DNA of 45,141 nucleotides from Candidatus Microbacterium stercoravium. GTDB lineage: Bacteria; Actinomycetota; Actinomycetes; Actinomycetales; Microbacteriaceae. The notes under the pieces are model-generated. The model had not been told where the DNA came from, did not search any database, and worked only from the letters and a program-made list of their open reading frames with translations. The stretch spans positions 1-45,141 of the forward strand of contig DXAM01000051.1 of NCBI GenBank assembly GCA_019117025.1, in the 5' to 3' direction. Positions 34,610 to 42,119 of this stretch are shown here, piece by piece. Both the position numbers and the translations under genes were made by a program. The stretch's first letter is position 1; every line of letters begins with the position of its first letter.

Positions 34610-37600
34610 CTAGCGGAAATCGCGCGAGCGATGCCCGATGCCGACGGCGAGGTCCTCGAATCCGTCGGCGACGAGGTTCACCACGCCCTCGGGGGATCGC
34701 TCGAGGATGCCGCGTGCGATGAGCGCCGGTCGGTCGCGCACGAGGTGCCGGTATCTCGTCCACACGCCCACGGTGCAGATGACGTTCACGAGGCCGTGCT
34801 CGTCTTCGAGGTTGAGGAAGGTGATGCCCGCGGCCGTCGCGGGGCGCTGCCGGTGCGTCACGAGGCCGGCCACCTCGATGCGCCGCCCGGTCTCATGGGA
34901 GCGCAGCTCGGAGGAGGTGAGCACGCCGCGCGCGTCGAGCGGCGCGCGGAAGTGCGCGAGGGGATGATCATCGGTCGAGACCCCCGTGGCCCAGAGGTCG
35001 CTCGCGAGACGCTCGTAGCTCGACGGATCGCCGAACAGCGGCGGCTGCACGCTCGCGCCCGTGCCCTCGAGGAACTCGGGGCGCTCGTCGGCCGCGGCCC
35101 CCGCGAGCCACAGCGCATCGCGCGTGCCGTGGCCGAGCGCGGCGAAGGCGCCGGCGGTCGCGAGCGCCTCGAGCTGCCGCTCCGTGATGCCCGTGCGGCG
35201 CACCAGGTCGGTCATCGAACGGAATGCTCCGCCGCTGTCGCGTTCGGCCACGATGAGCCGCGCCGTCTTCTCACCGATGCCGGTGATGCCGGACAGCCCG
35301 AGGCGCACGGCGAAGCGGCCGTCGCGGCGATGATCCGCGGACCGATCGGGCGCGTGCGGATCGAAGAGCGTCGGGCCGGCCTCGTGGTCGCGGAGGCATT
35401 CTCCGCCTCCGGTCGGGCCGCGCCGGTTGGGGTCGAGCGGCTCGAGGGTCTCGGTCGCCGCCGACAGCAGGATGTCGGGTCGGCGCACCTCGACGCCGTG
35501 GCGGCGGGCATCGGAGGTGAGCGTTGCGGGCGAGTAGAACCCCATGGGCTGCGCGCGCAGCAGCCCCGCCAGGAATGCTGCGGGATAGTGCAGCTTGATC
35601 CACGAGCTCGCGTACACGAGCAGGGCGAACGAGAGCGAGTGCGACTCGGCGAAGCCGAAGTTCGCGAACGCCTGGATCTGGGCGTAGAGCCGATCGGCCT
35701 CCTCACCCGTGATGCCGTTTCCGGCCATGCCGTCGTAGAGCTTCGCCCGCAGCGACTCGATGCGCTCGACGCCGCGCTTGGACCCCATCGCGCGGCGCAG
35801 CAGGTCGGCGTCTTCTCCGGTGCATTCCCCGATCGCCATCGCCATCTGCATGAGCTGCTCCTGGAAGACCGGGATGCCGAGCGTGCGCTCGAGCACCGGC
35901 TCGAGCTTGGGATGGGGATAGGTGATGGGGTCGGTGCCCATCTTGCGCCTGACGAACGGGTGCACGGCACCGCCCTGGATCGGGCCGGGTCGGATCAGCG
36001 CGATCTGGATCGCGAGGTCGTAGAACGACCGGGGCCGCAGGCGGGGGAGCAGCCCCATCTGGGCGCGCGACTCGACCTGGAACACCCCGATCGAGTCGGC
36101 TCGGCAGAGCATGTCGTACACGGCGGGCTCCTCGCGGGGCAGCTCGCGCAGGTCGAACTCTTCGCCCGTGGCCTCGCGGATGAGGTCGAAGCAGTGCTGC
36201 AGCGCGGCGAGCATGCCCAGCCCGAGCAGATCGAACTTCACGAGCCCCATCCAGGCGGCGTCGTCCTTGTCCCACTGGATCACGGTGCGGCCCGACATGC
36301 GGGCGTGCTCGATCGGCACGACCTCGCCGACCGGGCGATCGGTGAGCACCATGCCTCCCGAATGGATGCCGAGGTGGCGCGGCGCGCCCATGACGCCGAT
36401 CGCATACTCGAGCACCTGATCGGGGATGTCGTGATCACCGCCCGATTCGATCGTCGCGCCCCAGCGCTCGATCTGGCGGGACCAGGCGTCCTGCTGGCCC
36501 GGCGAATAGCCCAGGGCACGGGCGACGTCGCGCACGGCGTTCTTGGGGCGGTACTGGATCACATTGGCGACCTGGGCGGCCCGGTCGCGCCCGTGCTGCT
36601 CGTAGACCCACTGGATGATCTCCTCGCGGCGATCGCTGTCGAAGTCGACATCGATGTCGGGCTCTTCGTCTCGCATGGCCGAGAGGAACCGCTCGAACGG
36701 CAGCCCGTAGTAGATCGCGTCGACGGCCGTGATGCCGAGCAGATAGCAGACGGCGCTGTTCGCCGCGGATCCGCGCCCCTGGCAGAGGATGCCGCGCCGA
36801 CGCGCTTCGTCGACGATGGCGCGCACGATGAGGAAGTAGCCGGGGAAATCCTTCTGCTCGATCACGTCGAGCTCGTGCGCGATGCGCCGCCTGTCCTGTT
36901 CCTTCAGCCGCGGATACCGCTGCGGAACGGCGCGCCATACGAGGTCGCGCAGGTGCGACATGGGGGTATGGCCCGGAGGGACGTCGATCTTCGGCAGGGC
37001 GGGGCGGGCCGAACGCAGGGGGAAGGCGAGCTCACCGGCGAGGCGGGCGGATGCCTCGACCGCGCCGGGGAAGCGCGCGAAGATGCGCGCCATCTCGTCG
37101 CCCGAGCGCAGGTGAGCGGATCCGGCGGCCGGCAGCCAGCCGTCGAGGTCGTCCATGCTGCGCGTTGCGCGGATCGCGGCGACGGCCTGCGCGATCGGCA
37201 CCCGCTCGGGGCGGGCGTAGTGCACGTTGCCCGTTGCGACGAGGGGGAGCCCGGCGCGCTCGGCCAGGAGCGCGAGCGCATCGTTGCGGGGATCGTCGGA
37301 GGGGTCTCCGTGATGCGTGAGCTCGACGTGCACGCTGTCGCGGCCGAAGCGGTCGACGAGCTCGGCCAGCGCGCGCTCTGCCGCGCTGAGGGAGCCGGTC
37401 GCGAGGGCCCGGCCGACCGCGCCCTTCCGGCAGCCGGTGAGGATGGCCCATTCGCCGCCCGCGGTCTCGGCGAGCTCGTCGAGGTCGTACAGCGGCCGCC
37501 CCTTCTCTCTGCCGCGCAGCTGGGCCCGCGTGATCGCCAGGGAGAGGCGGTGGTAGCCCTCTTCGCCCCGGGCGAGCGCGAGGAGGTGCGCTCCCGCAGG

Positions 37601-38005
37601 GTCGGGGCTGCCCTTCGGTGGCGCCGGCAGATCGAGCGACAGCTCGGCTCCGAAGACGGTCTTCACCGAGGTGTGCTCGGCGGCCTCCGCGACGCGCACC
37701 GCGCCGTAGAACCCGTCGTGGTCGGTGATCGCCAGCGCCTCGAGGCCCAGCCTCTCGGCCTCTTCCACGAGGTGCTCGGGGGACGAGGCTCCGTCGAGGA
37801 ACGAGAACGTGGAGTGCGCGTGCAGCTCGGCGTATCGGGTCTCGGAGGTCTGTCGGCTGATCTGCGGCGGCTCGTAGGCACCCCGCTTCCGGCCCCAGGC
37901 GGGGCTGTCGCCGCCATCGGCCGCGGCCGGTGCCGACGACGGCCGACGACCGCTGAGCGTGCGCTCGATCTCGTTCCACGAGACGGGCGGGTTCGCGAAG
38001 CCCAT
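34610..38005 (-). CDS. dnaE2: Error-prone DNA polymerase DnaE2
   Basis: DnaE2 is the C-family polymerase that extends across DNA lesions as part of the actinobacterial mutasome. The 1131-residue product has an N-terminal PHP domain (YAELHAHSTFSFLDGASS, then ITDHDGFYG), and the polymerase core with the catalytic aspartates in EPDIDVDFDSD at about residue 448. It also has the KFDLLGLGMLAAL and GPIQGGAVHPF blocks, a helix-hairpin-helix region (GITGIGEKTARLIV), and an OB-fold (RRIEVAGLVTHRQR). The start ATG 38005 overlaps the imuB stop by one base (TGATG). The cassette is SOS-controlled through the LexA boxes in front of imuA. Confidence 0.95.
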   Translation of the reverse strand: MGFANPPVSWNEIERTLSGRRPSSAPAAADGGDSPAWGRKRGAYEPPQISRQTSETRYAELHAHSTFSFLDGASSPEHLVEEAERLGLEALAITDHDGFYGAVRVAEAAEHTSVKTVFGAELSLDLPAPPKGSPDPAGAHLLALARGEEGYHRLSLAITRAQLRGREKGRPLYDLDELAETAGGEWAILTGCRKGAVGRALATGSLSAAERALAELVDRFGRDSVHVELTHHGDPSDDPRNDALALLAERAGLPLVATGNVHYARPERVPIAQAVAAIRATRSMDDLDGWLPAAGSAHLRSGDEMARIFARFPGAVEASARLAGELAFPLRSARPALPKIDVPPGHTPMSHLRDLVWRAVPQRYPRLKEQDRRRIAHELDVIEQKDFPGYFLIVRAIVDEARRRGILCQGRGSAANSAVCYLLGITAVDAIYYGLPFERFLSAMRDEEPDIDVDFDSDRREEIIQWVYEQHGRDRAAQVANVIQYRPKNAVRDVARALGYSPGQQDAWSRQIERWGATIESGGDHDIPDQVLEYAIGVMGAPRHLGIHSGGMVLTDRPVGEVVPIEHARMSGRTVIQWDKDDAAWMGLVKFDLLGLGMLAALQHCFDLIREATGEEFDLRELPREEPAVYDMLCRADSIGVFQVESRAQMGLLPRLRPRSFYDLAIQIALIRPGPIQGGAVHPFVRRKMGTDPITYPHPKLEPVLERTLGIPVFQEQLMQMAMAIGECTGEDADLLRRAMGSKRGVERIESLRAKLYDGMAGNGITGEEADRLYAQIQAFANFGFAESHSLSFALLVYASSWIKLHYPAAFLAGLLRAQPMGFYSPATLTSDARRHGVEVRRPDILLSAATETLEPLDPNRRGPTGGGECLRDHEAGPTLFDPHAPDRSADHRRDGRFAVRLGLSGITGIGEKTARLIVAERDSGGAFRSMTDLVRRTGITERQLEALATAGAFAALGHGTRDALWLAGAAADERPEFLEGTGASVQPPLFGDPSSYERLASDLWATGVSTDDHPLAHFRAPLDARGVLTSSELRSHETGRRIEVAGLVTHRQRPATAAGITFLNLEDEHGLVNVICTVGVWTRYRHLVRDRPALIARGILERSPEGVVNLVADGFEDLAVGIGHRSRDFR

Positions 38006-39549
38006 CAGGAGTACCTCCCTTCGAGCCACCAGGCATCGTTCTCGAACACGGCGAGCCAGGCGGAGCCGTGCGCATCGACGAGCTGGAACCGGTGGGCTCG
38101 GCGCGCGCGGTGCGGATCCCAGGTGCGCTCGATGAGGGGCCAGGGCCCCGCCCAGGCCGTGATCGCACGGCCGTCGAGGGCGGCGGGAGGTTCGGTGACG
38201 AAACCGCGCTCATCGACGGCGACCGGCGCATCGCCGCGCCCCCGCACCCGCGCCGGGTGCGGTTCGCGGAACACTTCGGCGGGAAGCGGGGCGGGGAGCG
38301 ACCCCGGCCAGGGCCGATCTCTCGGCGACTCGGGAGCAACCACGTCGCCCCACGGTGCGCGCCCCTCGCGCTCAGCCAACCACCGGCCTCCGCCGAGGCT
38401 CGGAGTGAGTACGGCACGGTGCCCGAGCACGGCCTGCACGCGCGTCATGGCGTGGTGGGAGCGTTCGTCGGGGCCCTGGCCGATGAGTGCGGGCTGGTGG
38501 GCGTCGCCGTCGTCGACGGATTCGGGCTCGAGCAGGATCTGCGAGACGCCCCCCGTGAGGACCGCTTCGCGTGCGGCGGGCTGCAGCTGCCAGCGCACGC
38601 GGTCGACGACGGCGGAGGCGTCGAAGCTCGTGGGGTGCTGCCAGACCCGCTCGCTGCGCCCTCCTCGATCGGTCTCGATCGTGATGCGCAGGGCGGTGCA
38701 GACGAGCCGCTGTTCGCCGAGCCCATCGCAGAACGATCCGGCCATCTGACGAACGGCGAAGGCGACCTGTTCGGCGAGTTCGAGGGGAGGCTCGAGGGTG
38801 AGCTCGCGCGTCAGCTCGGGCGGCGGGATCCGAGGGGCGGCCCCGCGTGAGTCGGCACCTGCCGCGAGCGCGCGCAGCCGCATGCCTCGGGGGCCGAACC
38901 GCTCGCGCACGCGCTCTGCATCGAACGCCGCGAAGTCGCCGAGGGTCTGCAGGCCGAGCCGGGCGAGCAGCAGCGCCAGCTCGGCATCGCCGAGGGTCGA
39001 GACCGACAGCGGGGCGAGGAACTCGGCGGACCGATGGGGCGGGACGATCGCGATGGTCTCGGCCGCGCGCGCGGCCTGCTCCGCCGTGAAGAGCCCATCG
39101 GCGATGCCCACGCGCACGTCGTCGAGCCCCATGCCGAGGAGCGACGTGCGCAGCGCCTCGGCCGCCGCCTGCTCGCCCCCGTAGAACCGGGCGGGCCCCC
39201 GTGCGCGGATCGCGGCGAGCCCGGGCCTGAGCGGCTGCACCCCGGGGACGAGCTGTTCGAGATGGGTGAGCACGCTGTGGAAGGCGCGCTCGTCGCGGCC
39301 GGCGTCGAACGGGATCACTCGAAGACGCGCACAGGCGCCCTGTGCGTCGCGCCGGCGCTGGCCCCGCGCGACCCCCGCCGCGCGCGCCGCGGCAGAGCAA
39401 GCCACGACGGCTCCGGCGTCGAGGACGGCGAGCGGCTCGTCGGAGCGCGTGCGCTCTGCCTGCGGCACGTCGCGCGCCTGGGTGCGCAGGTGCGCGGTGA
39501 TCGGCCAGTCGGGGAACCACAGCATGATCGTTCGGGCATCGGCGCTCAT
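38005..39549 (-). CDS. imuB: ImuB, catalytically inactive Y-family polymerase
   Basis: ImuB is the hub that brings DnaE2 and ImuA to the sliding clamp. The 514-residue product begins TIMLWFPDWPITAHL in place of the metal-binding DxD start of active Y-family polymerases. Where active enzymes have SxDE, it reads PLRPGLAAIRARGPARFYGGE, so catalytic acids are missing, as in known ImuB. The little-finger region and a long C-terminus follow, ending AWLAVFENDAWWLEGRYS. I do not see a classical QLxLWG clamp-binding motif. The start is ATG 39549, overlapping the imuA stop by four bases. Its 3' end is coupled to dnaE2. Confidence 0.92.
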   Translation of the reverse strand: MSADARTIMLWFPDWPITAHLRTQARDVPQAERTRSDEPLAVLDAGAVVACSAAARAAGVARGQRRRDAQGACARLRVIPFDAGRDERAFHSVLTHLEQLVPGVQPLRPGLAAIRARGPARFYGGEQAAAEALRTSLLGMGLDDVRVGIADGLFTAEQAARAAETIAIVPPHRSAEFLAPLSVSTLGDAELALLLARLGLQTLGDFAAFDAERVRERFGPRGMRLRALAAGADSRGAAPRIPPPELTRELTLEPPLELAEQVAFAVRQMAGSFCDGLGEQRLVCTALRITIETDRGGRSERVWQHPTSFDASAVVDRVRWQLQPAAREAVLTGGVSQILLEPESVDDGDAHQPALIGQGPDERSHHAMTRVQAVLGHRAVLTPSLGGGRWLAEREGRAPWGDVVAPESPRDRPWPGSLPAPLPAEVFREPHPARVRGRGDAPVAVDERGFVTEPPAALDGRAITAWAGPWPLIERTWDPHRARRAHRFQLVDAHGSAWLAVFENDAWWLEGRYS

Positions 39550-40238
39550 TCGCCCACCGCCATGAGGTGCGGGCGGACACCTGCCGTCTCGACGTCTCGC
39601 CGCAGCGGTTCTGCGCCGCCGGAGGGCCCGGGGAGCATGACCCGCACGCGGCGCGGCCGCGGCGAGCTGCGCCCGGACGCGGCGACCGTGACGGCGCGGG
39701 AGGAGAGGAGGCCATGGCCCCGCCCGATTCCGCCCCAGGCAGGGTCGCTGACGGTGAGGGAGGCCTCGACCGATGGCCAGGGCCCGACGACGAGGAGGGT
39801 GCTGCCCCGATCGCGCAGTCGGGCCCCGAGACGCGCGGTCTCGGCGGATGATGCGGCCCGCGGCGAGCGCACCGCGACGAGGGGGAAGACCTCCGCAGCC
39901 GAGGACACGGCCTGCAGCCACCTCTCGCCGGGATCGGGGATGAGCGCGACCCGATCGGGGGAGACGCCGTACCCTGCTGCCGCCTCCAGGGAGAGGTCGG
40001 GCATGCCGATGAGCGCGCACCATGCTCCGTCTTGGGAGGAGCGGCCGGCGAGGGCGAACAGCAGGCTGGGGGAGTCGGGCAGCGCATATGCGGCTCCGGG
40101 CCGCAGGCCGCCGGAGGGGAAGAGCGGCGAGAGAGCACCCACGACGGGCAGCGCGTCGGCCTGCGCCGTGCGCCGCTGCATCTGACCGATCTGCGTGCGC
40201 AGGCGCATGACCTCTGCCGTCTGAGCTGCCATTCCCAC
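39546..40238 (-). CDS. imuA: ImuA-like RecA-fold protein
   Basis: ImuA is a RecA/SulA-like accessory of the mutasome. The 230-residue product has the N-terminal GALSPLFPSGGLRPGAAYAL, which resembles the RecA-type start without a proper Walker A lysine, and then VVGPWPSVEASLTVSDPAWGGIGRG. It ends with a basic linker. GTG 40238 is chosen because TAGAAT lies six bases upstream, so the transcript probably begins at this codon; ATG 40232 (228 residues) is the alternative with GAGGG upstream. It is the first gene of imuA-imuB-dnaE2, all coupled by overlaps, under two LexA boxes. Confidence 0.88.
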   Translation of the reverse strand: MGMAAQTAEVMRLRTQIGQMQRRTAQADALPVVGALSPLFPSGGLRPGAAYALPDSPSLLFALAGRSSQDGAWCALIGMPDLSLEAAAGYGVSPDRVALIPDPGERWLQAVSSAAEVFPLVAVRSPRAASSAETARLGARLRDRGSTLLVVGPWPSVEASLTVSDPAWGGIGRGHGLLSSRAVTVAASGRSSPRPRRVRVMLPGPSGGAEPLRRDVETAGVRPHLMAVGE

Positions 40239-40244
40239 ACCCTC

Positions 40245-40273
40245 ATTCTAGAAACAATGTTCGAGTAAGCCAA
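40245..40273 (-). promoter_or_regulatory. Promoter of the imuA-imuB-dnaE2 operon
   Basis: On the reverse strand TTGGCT (40268-40273) and TAGAAT (40245-40250) are separated by 17 bases, the best -35/-10 pair in the window. The spacer is occupied by a LexA box, and a second box lies just upstream of the -35. Confidence 0.75.
40249..40264. promoter_or_regulatory. LexA (SOS) box, promoter-proximal
   Basis: TAGAAACAATGTTCGA matches the actinobacterial SOS box TCGAAC-N4-GTTCGA at 10 of 12 defined positions. It covers the spacer and the first bases of the -10, where LexA would exclude RNA polymerase. Confidence 0.7.
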
Positions 40274-40280
40274 GTGGCTT

Positions 40281-40296
40281 TCGAACACTATTTCGA
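40281..40296. promoter_or_regulatory. LexA (SOS) box, promoter-distal
   Basis: TCGAACACTATTTCGA matches TCGAAC-N4-GTTCGA at 11 of 12 defined positions. It starts 32 bases from the proximal box, about three helical turns, so two LexA dimers would sit on the same face of the DNA. Confidence 0.85.
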
Positions 40297-40333
40297 ACCC
40301 CTGACAAACGACGGTCAGGGCGGGGAGAGGATG

Positions 40334-41374
40334 CTACGAGAGGAGTCCGACGCGCTCGAGATGCTTCGCGAGGCCGGCGCCATCGGGAGACGACATCCAC
40401 GGCACGCCGGCGGCGGAGTGGTCATCGACCGACACGCGTCCGCCGGCGAGAACGGCCTCGGCCGTCGTCAGACGACGGATCGCGACGCCCGCGACCGACG
40501 ACGGATGCTCCGCCGTGAACTCGGTGTAGATCTCGTCGTCGTGCTGGCCGTCGTCGCCGATGAGCAGCCAGGTGATGCGGGGGAACTCGCGCGCGAGCCG
40601 GCGCAGGTTGCTCTCCTTGTGCTCGCGGCCGCTGCGGAACCAGCGATCGTGCGTCGGCCCCCAGTCGGTGAGCAGCATCGCGCCGCGCGGGAACAGGTTG
40701 CGGTGCAGGAAGCGGTTGAGGGTCGGGGCCACGTTCCATGCGCCGGTCGACAAGTAGATCATCGGCGCCCCGGTGTGCTCCTTGACGAGCCGCTCGAGCA
40801 GAACCGCCATGCCGGGAACGGGCTGGCGCGCATGCTCGTTCAGCACGAACGAGTTCCACGCCGCGAGCAGCGGTCGCGGGAGCGCGGTGACCATCACGGT
40901 GTCGTCCACGTCGCTCACGATGCCGAACCGCACCGACGGATCCACGATGAACGAATGCGCTTCGACGGCGTCGCCGCCCTCGACCGACATGCGGAACGTC
41001 TGCCAGCCCGGCGCGAGTGAGGCGGGGAGCACGACATCGACGACGCCGCCCCGGTCGGCGACCACCTCGTGGGTCTCATCGCCGACCGTCACCGACACGC
41101 TCGCGTAGGCCACGGCGATCCCGACGAACGAGCGCCAGCCGCGCACGCCGTCATTGCGCCGGGCGCGGCCCGTGGGCGGCGGCACGATGAGTACGCGGCC
41201 GAGCACGCGCACCCAGCCGTCGCCGCCGTACCCCGGGAAGGGGAGCACCTCCGGCGTGCGCCCCTTCTTGCGCGCGACGCGCTCGCGCCAGGCGTGGAAG
41301 CGACGTTCCAGGCGCGCGAACCAGTGGATCCTGCGTGCCGGGTCGTGCGCGGTCTGCGCGGGTCGAGAGGCCAT
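40334..41374 (-). CDS. App1 family (DUF2183) phosphatase
   Basis: The family is named after yeast App1, a phosphatidate phosphatase. The 346-residue product has a beta-rich middle region and the DxDxT catalytic motif in FGIVSDVDDTVMVT near residue 153. It also has YLSTGAWNV and LLIGDDGQHDDEIYTEF, where GDDGQHD is the conserved metal motif. No signal peptide or membrane helix is seen. The start is ATG 41374, five bases after the DedA stop, so the two are co-transcribed. Pairing with a membrane protein of the DedA family suggests a role in membrane lipid turnover, which is inferred. Confidence 0.88.
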   Translation of the reverse strand: MASRPAQTAHDPARRIHWFARLERRFHAWRERVARKKGRTPEVLPFPGYGGDGWVRVLGRVLIVPPPTGRARRNDGVRGWRSFVGIAVAYASVSVTVGDETHEVVADRGGVVDVVLPASLAPGWQTFRMSVEGGDAVEAHSFIVDPSVRFGIVSDVDDTVMVTALPRPLLAAWNSFVLNEHARQPVPGMAVLLERLVKEHTGAPMIYLSTGAWNVAPTLNRFLHRNLFPRGAMLLTDWGPTHDRWFRSGREHKESNLRRLAREFPRITWLLIGDDGQHDDEIYTEFTAEHPSSVAGVAIRRLTTAEAVLAGGRVSVDDHSAAGVPWMSSPDGAGLAKHLERVGLLS

Positions 41375-41379
41375 CGGAC

Positions 41380-42021
41380 CTAGTCTTTCATGTGACGGCG
41401 CTCGATCAGCTGCAGAAGCTTCTTGCCGCCGAACACGGCGAGCAGCCCGAGTGCGATCAGGCCGAAGAAGACGTACCCCGCCCAGTGCGCGCTATCGGCG
41501 AGCTCGCGGTACGTCTCCGCCGCGCCCGCGGCGATCGTGATGTAGATCGCCGACCAGAGCACGCAGGCGGGCAGGGTCCAGGCGAGGAACCGCCGGTACG
41601 GGTAGCCCGACATGCCCACTGTGAGCGGCACGATCGAATGCAGCACCGGGAGGAAGCGCGAGAGGAAGATCGCGATGCCGCCGCGCCGCCGCAGGTAGGT
41701 TTCGGCGCGGTCCCAGTTGCGCTCGCCGATCCACCTGCCGAGCCGGGAGTGCCGCAGTTTCGGGCCGGCCCACCGGCCGATCATGTAGCCGATGCTCTCG
41801 CCCGCGATCGCGCCTCCGACGACGAACGCGCCGAGGATGATCGCCTCGGGGACCGACGTCACGCCCGTCGCGCTGACGATGACGATCGTGTCGCCGGGCA
41901 CGATCAGGCCGATCAGCACGCTCGTTTCGAGCATGATCGCGACACTCGCGATGAGGATGCGCAGCCAGGGTGCAACGCTCGAGACCACATCGAGGATCGA
42001 CGAGAGAACATCGTTGAGCAC
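41380..42021 (-). CDS. DedA family membrane protein
   Basis: DedA/VTT proteins are polytopic and are thought to move lipids, such as undecaprenyl phosphate, across the membrane. From GTG 42021 the product is 213 residues. It has ETSVLIGLIVPGDTIVIVSA, GGAIAGESIGYMIGRW, and LSRFLPVLHSIVPLTVGMSG; the last carries His where many DedA proteins have Arg (RFxPxxR). The frame is open upstream to ATG 42075, but GTG 42021 is favoured by TAGTAT seven bases before it, implying a leaderless message. It is divergent from leuS and followed by the App1 gene. Confidence 0.88.
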   Translation of the reverse strand: MLNDVLSSILDVVSSVAPWLRILIASVAIMLETSVLIGLIVPGDTIVIVSATGVTSVPEAIILGAFVVGGAIAGESIGYMIGRWAGPKLRHSRLGRWIGERNWDRAETYLRRRGGIAIFLSRFLPVLHSIVPLTVGMSGYPYRRFLAWTLPACVLWSAIYITIAAGAAETYRELADSAHWAGYVFFGLIALGLLAVFGGKKLLQLIERRHMKD

Positions 42022-42028
42022 CCGATAA

Positions 42029-42034
42029 ATACTA
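42029..42034 (-). promoter_or_regulatory. Candidate leaderless -10 (TAGTAT) for the DedA gene
   Basis: TAGTAT on the reverse strand is followed by seven bases and GTG 42021. It lies about 30 bases from the candidate leuS -10 on the other strand, so the two promoters are back to back. Confidence 0.55.
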
Positions 42035-42062
42035 CGGTCACGAAACGACGCGGAGCGCGCGG

Positions 42063-42068
42063 TAATCT
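42063..42068 (+). promoter_or_regulatory. Candidate -10 (TAATCT) for leuS
   Basis: TAATCT fits TANNNT and would start a leader of about 45 bases. That leader contains the hairpin TCTCGCG (42084-42090) with CGCGAGA (42101-42107). No good -35 is seen and no T-box elements are present. Confidence 0.4.
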
Positions 42069-42119
42069 GGATCATCACCGATCTCTCGCGGGACAGGCCG
42101 CGCGAGAAGCCCCGATCGA

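Noticed and set aside
42060..42119. T-box or other amino-acid riboswitch in front of leuS
   Set aside because: The leader is only about 45-60 bases and has no TGGN-ACCGCGG core.
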